43,939 nucleotides of DNA from a virus: positions 1-43,939 of IMG/VR virus record IMGVR_UViG_3300025881_000029; one strand, written 5' to 3'. Below the pieces are notes generated by a model. That model was not told the origin of the DNA, did not search any database, and saw only the letters and a list, made by a program, of their open reading frames with translations. The translations under genes and the position numbers were made by a program. Below, one piece after another: positions 7,304 to 16,130 of this stretch (within the stretch, counting starts at the first letter, position 1; each line of letters starts with the position of its first letter).

Positions 7304-7734
7304 TTTCTAGTTTTTTCAATAGTTCTTCCAGCAAAATAAGCTCCAAAGACAGTAAGCATAAGTATCTCTAACAAAGATATGTAACTTTCTCTAGGCATAA
7401 ATTCATTGTCTAGACCGTCCCATATCATAACCCCCATAAAGAACACCATTAAAACAATCAACACCGCAGGGCGGATAACCTTAGCGAGCTTAACATCGCT
7501 AGACATATCGGCCTCCCACCTGCGGGATACATTGTTCTGGTACTCTATTTCAGCCTGAATCGCTGCCTGGGCCGCCGCAGGATCTACCCCTGGTTCTTTA
7601 CTAAGCAAGTTCTTAACCACGCCTAAAGCCCCGCTATCAGGAAGCAAGCCCCCTACGGTAGAGAGAACACCAGGGGCATTAGCCGCAAGCCAAATCCCTA
7701 GCTTCGTGTCCCTTATTTTCTTTTTTTCTTCCAT
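7300..7734 (-). CDS. Holin of the 3-TM / gene-transfer-agent holin type
   Basis: The 144-residue protein has an N-terminal amphipathic stretch with a hydrophobic segment (about 12-32), then a helix containing SRRWEADMSSDVKLAKVIRP, then two clear membrane helices (about 87-108 and 117-136) and a short charged tail. The RRWEADM-S-D-x-x-L-x-K-x-IRP signature before the first strong helix is what I associate with the 3-TM holin family known from gene-transfer agents and many marine phages. Holins permeabilise the inner membrane at lysis. It lies 3 bases downstream of the giant ejection protein gene. No endolysin is visible next to it. Confidence 0.8.
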   Translation of the reverse strand: MEEKKKIRDTKLGIWLAANAPGVLSTVGGLLPDSGALGVVKNLLSKEPGVDPAAAQAAIQAEIEYQNNVSRRWEADMSSDVKLAKVIRPAVLIVLMVFFMGVMIWDGLDNEFMPRESYISLLEILMLTVFGAYFAGRTIEKTRK

Positions 7735-7736
7735 GA

Positions 7737-10700
7737 TTATCTGTCAAATCCTAATTCTTCGTACTCTCCTAGAAGTATTTGATCTATCCTAGACTTCGAG
7801 ATGTTCCCGTACTCTCGCATAGCTTTTTTTATGTCTTCATAGGGGACCCCTAATCTTACAGCTGAAAGAGCTAAATCTTTTATTTCCGCCTCAATAGACT
7901 TCAATGTTTTATTTGCTTCGTCTAAAGAGGATTTCTCAAAAAAAGGACTTCCCTGTTTGTAATCTTCATATCTAATCTTTCTGGCGTCAGCGATTTGCTT
8001 TTTAAAGTTTCTCATCTTATATCCAAATTGCTTTGAGATATCAACATCAAACCTTTTAAATCCAGTAGTCTGTCCGACGGCCTCGTTGATAGGGGTGTCC
8101 GACCCTGCAATCTTCCGAATAGAAGTCATTGTTCCTGGCTCAAAAACAGTATACACATAAGCAGAGATATCTTTCATTTGCTCGTCAATAGACTGAGATT
8201 CATTGTAAATCTCTTTCCCGTAATCGTCTTTGTTAGATGCTATATTAGCGAATCGTCTAGTAGCTATATCCATACCTACAAACGGCTCAACGGTTTGTCT
8301 CATAGCGCTAACAAAGCCCTCTATAGGGTTGTCTTCTGACGTTGCTGAATTTAAAATCTTGTCTATATTTCCAAACGGATCAGAAGCTGAAAGGTCTCTG
8401 TAAGCCATCTTACCTTCAGCTAACTCTTCCATCCAGAGCTGAGATTTTTCAGACCAGGGAGGTAAAAACTTTCTTGCGTCCGCCTCTTTTTGAAGCTGAG
8501 CCTCATCCGAGGTAGCTGCTCCAGCCAGCCCTGTAGCCCCCATGCCTAGTCCAGCGGCAGCGGTAGCTACAAATCCAGTCTTAAACGCTTGATAGCCAGT
8601 CAATCCTGCCATTCTTTTAGCTCCAATTTTTCTTACTTCTGGGTTCTCAGAGCTAAGTTCAGTTCTTGCTAGGTTAACGATATTCCATGCGGTTCTATAC
8701 GACTCAGCTTGGAAAGAAACAAAATTACCAACTAAAGGGTTTATCTTAAGTAGCTTTACTAACTCAGGCACCCTGCTGTACGTAGGGTATGTATTCTTTA
8801 CTATTTCTGCTACTTTAGAATCTAGCTGAACCGATTGGTCTGCGGTTAACTTCTCTGGAGGTAATCCAAACTCGGCTAAAGAATAACGAGCCCTTTCGTT
8901 TTCGTAAGCAATAATTTTAAAGAAATCATCCTCAGCCTGATAAGTAGCCTCGGCAGCCGCCTTGCCTTTCTTTGCTTTAGCCTTTGCTTGACCAGCCTTG
9001 GCCGTAGCTTTATTTGTACCTTGGTCAGGGTTGGTTTGAAGCCTTGAACTAACGATATCATCAAGAGAGCCCATCTTTAAGAGATCCCTAAATTCACCGA
9101 GGTCAGCGTTCTGACGTACTATCCCAAGCTCTATATACTTGTTCATCTTGTCCTGCAATGCCTGATCGCCCATTGGAGACAAGTCCTCTTTAATAACCCT
9201 GAAAGTCTCTCCTACTTTTGATAGGTCGGTATGACCGTTAGAGGCCATAAAACCAAAGTTTCCTACAACGTTCTTAAAGTGAGTCCCTACAGATCCGATT
9301 GTCTTCACCCACTTGACTGTTCCTAGGGTAGCCATATAGCTGTCCCCTAACGATTTCATTACATACTCAGCGCTCCCTGGTTTTGGTTCTCCTTTTATGG
9401 TTGACTGGAAAGAGTCTGCGATTTCTTGAGTGGTATACAGGCCATTTAATGGGCTTTTAGTATCTGAGCCTTCCGAAGCAATCTGAACACTAAAGGCTCC
9501 CGTGGGTTCTGAGAAAAGATAAGTTCCCATGCCCGCATCTTTTACGCTTTGGAGCATCCTATTTGACTCAGCCAACTGACTCATTTTAAGCACTGTCTGA
9601 GCGTAATTCTGTACAGGATCGGTAAACTCTCCCATAAGTGCTCGAATTTCTAAAGGAATAGTCTCTCTCTCTTGGAGCACTCCCAAGTCCTTAGATACCG
9701 ATGGGCTTGCGGAGAAGCCTTGACCCTCCTCACCTAATAAGTTGTCTATCTTACCCTGTATTCTTAACTCTATAAAGTCCTCAAGGGAAAGGTTTTGCGG
9801 ATTGGCTTCGGGCTTTAGGTAGTCCGCTTTGGCTTTTTCTAGAAGCACTTTATCTGTCTGTCGAATGAAGTTCTTTGCTCTATTTACAATGCCCTGACCA
9901 TCCTCTGTTTTAAGCTGTTCCTTCCAATTGCTCTGCTCATAGAGTCTATATGACCTGTTCATGTACTCTCCCATATTAGAGATAAAAGCATCAACCGCGC
10001 TTGCCTCTACAACTCCCTGATTCACCAGGTCCATAGTAAGAGCATCAATGTCAGATCTCATTTTGTCAGCTAAGAGAGTTGCTTCGTTAGATAATGAGCC
10101 ACGCTCACCCCCTCGGATATAATTATCAAACTCTTCAGCAAACTGGTTCCGTTGGTCTTTAGGGACAGCCTTCTCTAAACTATTAAAAGCCTTTACGTTT
10201 TTTTGAATAACGTTCATAGACTTAGAGAGCTTTGCGTCTTTTTTCTCTGTAGCTCGGAATACGCTCGTTGGCATAAATTTTCTTGCCTGTAGCCAGCGCC
10301 TCTGAAAGGCTGTTCTCCCTTTAATTATGTCCGCCGCTATTCTTTTTATAGAGAAGGGCTTTTTAAAGTAAACTCCATCCTGTTCAGCCTTGTCCTGAAG
10401 CTCTTGGGCTGCCGCAAGCCTTTCCTCTTCGTTCATTCTCGTCCCTTCAGCCTCAGCTTCCTCAACTATCTTTTCTTCTTCGTTTAAATTGCTTGGCACA
10501 GGAGTGTCAGGATCTGGAGGATTGTAACCCTCTATAGTAGAGTCAATTTCTTCTTGGATTTGCTTCCTTCTGTTATCTGCTGTTCTAGTAGTAGCCCCTT
10601 CTAAGTTGCTTAATTGAGTCTCTAGCTCTATAAGCCTAGCCCTAGTTTCTCCTGTAATAGACTCGTCTATCCCCAACTCTATCTCTGCCGCCTTCATCTT

Positions 10701-12188
10701 TTGGCTGATCATCTCAGAGACTTCTTGATCGTTTTGGATATCTATATTTGCTTTCTGGATCTGATCAGGGTCAGCCGTTTCTACAAAGTCTATGAGAGTG
10801 GCTTTATCTACATAGCCACCATTAATCATATACTCGGTCTTATTTCCTGCTGCTCTTTGGTTCTTTTGAACCTGCATCCCTAAATAAGTAGAAGCTAAGT
10901 TAGTAGGAGTAGTGGTTATAGGACCGATCAACATTTCCATGCCAATCTCAGAGGCACTAAGTTCTTGATCGGCATTAAGTCTCGCTAAAGTTTCAGATGT
11001 GGCGCCGCCTGCTACGTCTATACCTATTTGAGCGGCAACCAGTGGAACGTCTTTAATCTTGTTAGCGACTCTTAAGCCACGTAAAACGCCAGACCCGACA
11101 CTTCCGAAAACAGCATCCACAGCCATAACGCTGTTACCTCTAGATATGGCTCTGTTTCGTAACCTTTTATATGCATCATCATCGCTAATTACAGACCAGA
11201 TATTCTCCTCTGTAAATTCCAATCCCTGTGCTTTTAGTTCTTCGTTCAAGAACTCCACAGAGGATGAAATAACTTCAACCTCTTTGGACATGGCTGCCAT
11301 AGCAAAAGGTATAGAAGTTGTCATCCCAAGGGCCATTCCTGGTAAAGCTCCAATACCTCCAGCAGGGGCGGTTAAAGATCCGCCAAGTGTTGCGCCTCCA
11401 GCGCCTCCAAGGGCCACTATTTCAGCCCCCTTATTAAGAACGTCGGTCTCTAAAAGCCCTACACCAGAAGTTAAAAACACCTCAGGGGCAACATCTAAGT
11501 TGCTAGCAAATGCTTTAAAGAAACCAAACCACTCCCCATTTTCTTTTTGATATTTAGCAAGGTCTGACTTGTAAGCCTTCATTTCCGCGCTCTCGCCATA
11601 CTCAGCAACACGAGCTTGATGTTCTGTCATAGACTTGTAAAAAGCAGAAACAGACTCTTGATCTCTGGAACCAAACATCCACCTGGCCTCATCGCGTGTC
11701 TGTACGTCGCTCCACCCAACGGCACCCGCCCTAGCCATATCATCAATAAATCCACCCAACACAGGGATAGAATTAACGATAGATCCTGTAGTTCCTTTTA
11801 GGAATTGACGCTCCTCACTAACTTCAAACTCTCCTATATTGAGTTTAGGTCTTACAGTGTAATCCGAATCTCCACTCGTAGGAATTTGTTCCTGATTTGT
11901 ACCCGACAAAGATTCCGTAGAAACCTCTTCCAAGGGAGATACCTCCGTTGATTCGCCCCCTTCCGTTGATTCTTTTTTTTTTACCCCGAAGAACTCACTT
12001 GTGAATTCGTCAAGGCTGTTCCCCACCTCAAATGGTAAATCATCAGAAACGCCGAGTGTTTGGTAAAGCTTATTGGGGTTCTTACCGCCCGTGGTGTAGC
12101 TCTCCATAAAGGACTCTGGAGTACTGCCCTCTGCCAAAAGGTTAGACGCCTCTAGGTACCCGTATAACTGCTGAAACTTATCTTCCAT
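7737..12188 (-). CDS. Giant internal virion / DNA-ejection protein
   Basis: At 1483 residues this is the second largest protein of the window and one of three consecutive long helical proteins after the tail hub, the place where podoviruses encode proteins that are injected with the DNA. It is rich in Glu, Lys, Gln and Ala. It contains glycine/alanine-rich hydrophobic stretches near residues 130-155, 255-305 and 1195-1230 that could insert in membranes, and charged coiled-coil segments in the middle. A C-terminal third with YSRVPELVKLLKINPLVGNF and FQAESYRTAWNIVNLARTEL resembles internal core proteins of marine podoviruses as I remember them. No transglycosylase motif is obvious. A run of ten A on the coding strand (11973-11982) encodes the Lys triplet around residue 70-72. 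Confidence is high for a virion protein and moderate for ejection. Confidence 0.75.
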   Translation of the reverse strand: MEDKFQQLYGYLEASNLLAEGSTPESFMESYTTGGKNPNKLYQTLGVSDDLPFEVGNSLDEFTSEFFGVKKKESTEGGESTEVSPLEEVSTESLSGTNQEQIPTSGDSDYTVRPKLNIGEFEVSEERQFLKGTTGSIVNSIPVLGGFIDDMARAGAVGWSDVQTRDEARWMFGSRDQESVSAFYKSMTEHQARVAEYGESAEMKAYKSDLAKYQKENGEWFGFFKAFASNLDVAPEVFLTSGVGLLETDVLNKGAEIVALGGAGGATLGGSLTAPAGGIGALPGMALGMTTSIPFAMAAMSKEVEVISSSVEFLNEELKAQGLEFTEENIWSVISDDDAYKRLRNRAISRGNSVMAVDAVFGSVGSGVLRGLRVANKIKDVPLVAAQIGIDVAGGATSETLARLNADQELSASEIGMEMLIGPITTTPTNLASTYLGMQVQKNQRAAGNKTEYMINGGYVDKATLIDFVETADPDQIQKANIDIQNDQEVSEMISQKMKAAEIELGIDESITGETRARLIELETQLSNLEGATTRTADNRRKQIQEEIDSTIEGYNPPDPDTPVPSNLNEEEKIVEEAEAEGTRMNEEERLAAAQELQDKAEQDGVYFKKPFSIKRIAADIIKGRTAFQRRWLQARKFMPTSVFRATEKKDAKLSKSMNVIQKNVKAFNSLEKAVPKDQRNQFAEEFDNYIRGGERGSLSNEATLLADKMRSDIDALTMDLVNQGVVEASAVDAFISNMGEYMNRSYRLYEQSNWKEQLKTEDGQGIVNRAKNFIRQTDKVLLEKAKADYLKPEANPQNLSLEDFIELRIQGKIDNLLGEEGQGFSASPSVSKDLGVLQERETIPLEIRALMGEFTDPVQNYAQTVLKMSQLAESNRMLQSVKDAGMGTYLFSEPTGAFSVQIASEGSDTKSPLNGLYTTQEIADSFQSTIKGEPKPGSAEYVMKSLGDSYMATLGTVKWVKTIGSVGTHFKNVVGNFGFMASNGHTDLSKVGETFRVIKEDLSPMGDQALQDKMNKYIELGIVRQNADLGEFRDLLKMGSLDDIVSSRLQTNPDQGTNKATAKAGQAKAKAKKGKAAAEATYQAEDDFFKIIAYENERARYSLAEFGLPPEKLTADQSVQLDSKVAEIVKNTYPTYSRVPELVKLLKINPLVGNFVSFQAESYRTAWNIVNLARTELSSENPEVRKIGAKRMAGLTGYQAFKTGFVATAAAGLGMGATGLAGAATSDEAQLQKEADARKFLPPWSEKSQLWMEELAEGKMAYRDLSASDPFGNIDKILNSATSEDNPIEGFVSAMRQTVEPFVGMDIATRRFANIASNKDDYGKEIYNESQSIDEQMKDISAYVYTVFEPGTMTSIRKIAGSDTPINEAVGQTTGFKRFDVDISKQFGYKMRNFKKQIADARKIRYEDYKQGSPFFEKSSLDEANKTLKSIEAEIKDLALSAVRLGVPYEDIKKAMREYGNISKSRIDQILLGEYEELGFDR

Positions 12189-12200
12189 TATTGATTGTTA

Positions 12201-14102
12201 TTAAAAGCCTTCGGTTGGAAAGTTGGCGTTGTGTTGCTTTTGCATCTCCCTGTATGTAAAGTCTTGACCAAAAGCGTCCTGAAGCATAGGCAACAAGGCT
12301 GGTTTTAACTCGCTATCAGAATTCAAGTCTATATAGACAGGAGGTAACTGCCTGTTTCCTTTTACTCCGCTTTGATTCGTCCAATTAGAGAGCTCTAGTA
12401 TGGGCGTCCCGTCACCTCTATAGAAAAGCTTTAACTGACCTGGAGTAGCCTCTACGCTAATGATAGGGCCTGCTTGTGGAACGACTTTCTGTTGCTCCTC
12501 ATCCCAAACACTCTCCCCTTCACCTCTAGAAAATTCATCTGGAAGGTAATTCGTTAACTTGAGCTTCCCTTTAAGGTTGTTGCCCTGGAATTGAGAAATC
12601 TCAAACTCTTCGTCTCCTTTTAGTCCGAGCTGCTGGGCTGTTCTACTGGAAGCGATCTCCGCACCAAGGGGAGCGGCAACAGCATAATCCTTAGAGGATG
12701 TAAGGAAGTTGTTTTTTTGCTGCTGCGTTCTAATTTCACCTTGCGTTGGCCCCTTCTCTTGTGCTTCCTTCTCTGCTTTTGGAGCATCAAAGCTACCTTC
12801 GTACAGCCCTAAAACCTGTTCAAGGAAAGCTGAGTTAGCTTCTGATTCGTTGTAATCTACCCCTTCGTTAGCTTCTTCCCAGCTGTTTTTAGCCGTAGCC
12901 CTGGCCCTTTTGTCAAGGTCCTTATTACCTGTAGCAAAAACGTTATTTACTCTTTCAGTAAACGCCGCTGTTTTCTGCTCTACAGTCATATCTTTTTTCC
13001 CGTTTACTTGATTAAAGATCCTAGAAAGTCTTTGCTCTGCATAATCTCCAGCAATTAAAGTCTGCTCTAGCACGCTTTGTTTAGCGTTATAAAGAGAAAG
13101 GCTTTTTTCTGCGTAGTCTTGAATAGCCTCCGCTACTTGACTTTCATTTAGCTCCTCTTGAGGACCCATACCTTTCTTCTCTTTAAAAAGGTTCTTAGCT
13201 GTTCTAGCTGCTGAACGTTGCTCAGGAGTTCTAGGGTTAGACAGTTCTGATAAGATAGACTCTTCAAATGATGCTTTTTTAGCACTAGAAGAAAGATTAG
13301 CGTCTGAGTTAAGAGCCGTAACCATCTTGTTTTTTACTTCAAAAACGTAATCACTGGGGCTTATATCAGCTCTTTCTCTAGTTGCGCTTTCCATACCCCA
13401 GAAACCATTCTGGTTCCCTAACTTATAGTAAGGAGCCTCAGCTATATCGCCTTTCTCAACTTGGCCGTTCTCACCCATCAACGGATTGCCTTGAGCATCT
13501 AGGTATTCGGCTACTATAACCCCATCTACGAGCTCTAATGTGTCTTGATTAAATCCGCCTAAATTACTTATCGCTTTCATCTGTAAAGCGTTATCCTCTG
13601 TAGCCACCCACTCTAAGTCTTCGTTGCTAAAGGTCTGTGGCTCAAAAACAAAACCCATATACTCATCCTCTCTTTTGGAATTCAGTTCTGCTGCGTTTGT
13701 AAATAAATCGTCGTACTTATCAAGAGCCCCTAATGTCGAAGTCCAAGAGTCGTTATCGGTAGCGTCGTCTGCAATAGCCGCTTTAGCTGAATTGGCTAAC
13801 ATCTCATATGCAGCCCTCTGTGAAGGAGTATAGTTCTCAGCAGAGTACCCTTGGACATCCTTATACCTTGCGTCTTCTTGTTTCTTAGCTACCTTTTGAG
13901 CGTCATAATTCGCTTTTGCATTTGCTCTATCTGCGGCTGCCTGTCTGTCAAGTTGCTTTTGAACAATACTCTGCTCAAACTGAGCTTGTTGCTGATCTCT
14001 CGCTGCCTTGGCCTGCATTCGTTGTTGCTGGAAGGCCGCTTGTTCCCCTATAACGTCCGTAAACGTTTTTCTTTGCCCTACTGGAGCTATGTAATCCGCC
14101 AT
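12201..14102 (-). CDS. Internal virion / DNA-ejection protein
   Basis: The 633-residue protein has an N-terminal third made of Gln/Ala/Arg-rich heptad-like sequence (residues about 15-90), which predicts a long coiled coil. A mixed, acidic C-terminal region follows, with beta-like segments near 500-600. There is no signal peptide or membrane helix. It starts exactly in the stop of the preceding gene (TAATG) and ends 12 bases before the giant ejection protein. Such runs of coiled-coil proteins downstream of a tail hub gene usually form the internal core or ejection apparatus in podoviruses. The exact family is not recognised. Confidence 0.65.
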   Translation of the reverse strand: MADYIAPVGQRKTFTDVIGEQAAFQQQRMQAKAARDQQQAQFEQSIVQKQLDRQAAADRANAKANYDAQKVAKKQEDARYKDVQGYSAENYTPSQRAAYEMLANSAKAAIADDATDNDSWTSTLGALDKYDDLFTNAAELNSKREDEYMGFVFEPQTFSNEDLEWVATEDNALQMKAISNLGGFNQDTLELVDGVIVAEYLDAQGNPLMGENGQVEKGDIAEAPYYKLGNQNGFWGMESATRERADISPSDYVFEVKNKMVTALNSDANLSSSAKKASFEESILSELSNPRTPEQRSAARTAKNLFKEKKGMGPQEELNESQVAEAIQDYAEKSLSLYNAKQSVLEQTLIAGDYAEQRLSRIFNQVNGKKDMTVEQKTAAFTERVNNVFATGNKDLDKRARATAKNSWEEANEGVDYNESEANSAFLEQVLGLYEGSFDAPKAEKEAQEKGPTQGEIRTQQQKNNFLTSSKDYAVAAPLGAEIASSRTAQQLGLKGDEEFEISQFQGNNLKGKLKLTNYLPDEFSRGEGESVWDEEQQKVVPQAGPIISVEATPGQLKLFYRGDGTPILELSNWTNQSGVKGNRQLPPVYIDLNSDSELKPALLPMLQDAFGQDFTYREMQKQHNANFPTEGF

Positions 14103-15022
14103 TACGCTTCGTTAAATTGTGGTTGGCTAAAGACCTCATGAACAGCATCGTATAAACTCTGAAGCTCCTCTAGTGAAGGTTCTGCCCCTTCCTGGATCAT
14201 TTGAGCAATAGCCTCATACTGACCTTTAATAGCGTCTCCCTGCTCTGAATTTATAATATACTCTCCTCCTGTCGCTTCTGCTTCTTTTTCTCCCGTCTCT
14301 TCATCTACGATCGCCTTTTTGTTGGTGTCGTGATTTTCTTCTCCTTCAGTTTTTTGAACTACAGGCTGTCCTCCTCCTTTGTTCTCCGCCATAATTTGCT
14401 GCAACAGCTCTGGGGGTATCTGCCCTCCCTCAGCGAAACTCACTCGGCCTCCGTTCTTTTTTTCTTCCATGAGTGACGGCAAAAAACTCATTATGTTGCC
14501 CACTGCACCAGGTATTACGCTTTGTTTTTGAGCCTCTAAGCTTGCTATGTTTTGACCTAGTTGCTGTTGATTTGTTAAAGCCCCTTGCAGTTTCATCGTG
14601 TCAACGCTCCTGTCTAAGTCTACGTTGCTTCTATCAATGCTTTCTTGGTTAGCGGCAAGGCCCTGCATAGCTTCTTTCTCAAAACCAAGAGCTGTATTCT
14701 GTGCGCCTTGCACTCCCTCATTGTACCCCTTCAGCAAATCACCCGCTGAGCCCTGTAGCGTCCTCTGGTCCATACCCCCCATAAGAGTAGAAAGGCCAGT
14801 ATCAAGCCCGCTAGTGTCAGCATCCTGAAGGCCTAACATTGCCGCATCTCTAGTCGCCTGAGACTGCTTGTACTTATTGCCCTTAAGGTCTGAATAGCCT
14901 TTATTTACCTTGGCGTCAATGGCGGCTTGCTTTTTTTTCTCTTCGTCTAATTTTTTTTTAGTCATAAAGTAATCAACCCCGCCACCGATAAGCGATGCCG
15001 CCGTGCCTATTAATCCTATCAT
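14102..15022 (-). CDS. Internal virion protein with N-terminal hydrophobic segment
   Basis: The 306-residue protein opens with a short hydrophobic stretch (IGLIGTAASLIGGGVDYFM). A Lys-rich helix and a long Gln/Leu/Gly region follow, similar in style to internal virion proteins. Near residue 190 it carries GGRVSFAEGGQIPPELLQQIM, a glycine-framed motif also seen at the ends of other virion proteins here. A further conserved-looking GGEYIINSEQGDAI segment follows at about 250. It precedes two longer helical proteins with a TAATG overlap. I infer a component of the ejection machinery; there is no catalytic motif. Confidence 0.65.
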   Translation of the reverse strand: MIGLIGTAASLIGGGVDYFMTKKKLDEEKKKQAAIDAKVNKGYSDLKGNKYKQSQATRDAAMLGLQDADTSGLDTGLSTLMGGMDQRTLQGSAGDLLKGYNEGVQGAQNTALGFEKEAMQGLAANQESIDRSNVDLDRSVDTMKLQGALTNQQQLGQNIASLEAQKQSVIPGAVGNIMSFLPSLMEEKKNGGRVSFAEGGQIPPELLQQIMAENKGGGQPVVQKTEGEENHDTNKKAIVDEETGEKEAEATGGEYIINSEQGDAIKGQYEAIAQMIQEGAEPSLEELQSLYDAVHEVFSQPQFNEA

Positions 15023-15063
15023 TTTAGTATCATTTTAGTTCTTGCCTCCAAAGTGTAGCAAAT

Positions 15064-16116
15064 TTAAGCATTTTGAGTTAAACGTGAGTCCAGCCGAGAA
15101 AAAGAGTAATCTACATTAACGGCATGAAGCTCAAAAGATTCCGAAGTGTTTGTTCTTAACTGCACTTTAGCGTATGGGCCTCTCATGCTGTCCCCGTTTA
15201 TTTGGGAAGGAGAAGTCGCGTAATGATTGTAATTAACCCAATTAGATCCTCCGTCTACCTCCCCAAAGAGATTCATAAAAGCCTGCGAAAATAAACCTAC
15301 GTTTGAAACTTCCAATGTACCTATGTCAGTAAACATATTAACGGGCGCGTAAACGGGAAGAAAGTTCCGACCAGTAGTCGGGTTTACTGACGGGTTGTCA
15401 CGAATTAATAACGGAGTCATTGACGTACTCCCAGACGAGCCTACGATAAGCATTTTTGTCTGATCGCCAAAAGGAACCGAAACATTCGAAACAGGGGTAG
15501 AGCAAGGCACTGTAATTTTATAGTAAAAGACACCGTCTATTGATTCAGAAGTCCAAATGTTGTTGCCTGAATCAACATAATTAAATAATTGACTATAGAC
15601 CGTCCCCAAACCTTCGACTGCGACAGAGTATACACCCATGATCTGGCTATGCCCTTCAAGCCAATCAAACCTTTCCGATTCTTCTGATTGTGGTGGCAGA
15701 GAAGGGCTTGGAAAAGGCGATATAGGTATGATGTTAGAAGTAGAGTTTAAAGTAGATTTAGGCATACTCGCATACTTAAACCCTTCTTTATTCTTAAAAG
15801 AACTAATAGAGCCTTCTTGTTTTTCTGATCCCGCGTATTCTTCGTTTGTGTAAACATTAGCGCTCCATCCTGTTCCGTTGGTCTCTAAAGAAACAGCGTT
15901 AAAAGATTTTATAGATGAAGGATCCTGGTTAGAATACACAGTCAATCCCGCTTGATTGGCGGCTCCGTAAAAATTGCAATAAAAACTGCTTACGTCATGC
16001 CTCCAAACGCCAGTTTTAGCGGATACAAAATAATTATCTGTACAAGCATAACAGGTAGGCTCAAAGCTATATCGAGTTGTCCAAACCTTGTTTTTATCAG
16101 AGTACGCTATAGTCAT
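15064..16116 (-). CDS. C-terminal part of the tail stabilization (hub) protein, encoded as a separate gene
   Basis: The 350-residue beta-rich protein begins with TIAYSDKNKVWTTRYSFEP, then a HDVSSFYCNFYG segment and a PSSIKSFNAVSLET segment. In tail stabilization proteins of Bacteroidetes phages, as I recall them, these blocks form the end of one long chain, directly after a GGYDP-type block. Here the GGYDP block is in the upstream gene and this part is separate, 14 bases downstream. It should therefore assemble with the 1743-residue protein in the short tail. There is no signal peptide. An alternative is an independent tail protein with a borrowed domain. Confidence 0.65.
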   Translation of the reverse strand: MTIAYSDKNKVWTTRYSFEPTCYACTDNYFVSAKTGVWRHDVSSFYCNFYGAANQAGLTVYSNQDPSSIKSFNAVSLETNGTGWSANVYTNEEYAGSEKQEGSISSFKNKEGFKYASMPKSTLNSTSNIIPISPFPSPSLPPQSEESERFDWLEGHSQIMGVYSVAVEGLGTVYSQLFNYVDSGNNIWTSESIDGVFYYKITVPCSTPVSNVSVPFGDQTKMLIVGSSGSTSMTPLLIRDNPSVNPTTGRNFLPVYAPVNMFTDIGTLEVSNVGLFSQAFMNLFGEVDGGSNWVNYNHYATSPSQINGDSMRGPYAKVQLRTNTSESFELHAVNVDYSFSRLDSRLTQNA

Positions 16117-16130
16117 GTTTTGTGTGTTTT

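Noticed and set aside
10743-10750. TATATTTG on the plus strand (also 33997-34004)
   Set aside because: Both lie antisense inside coding sequence with no plus-strand gene downstream, so they are most likely chance matches.
11059-11550. Plus-strand open frame of 163 codons inside the giant ejection protein gene
   Set aside because: It is antisense to a long, well-supported gene and its product is a low-complexity Pro/Ala/Ser sequence without a domain pattern; a shadow frame.
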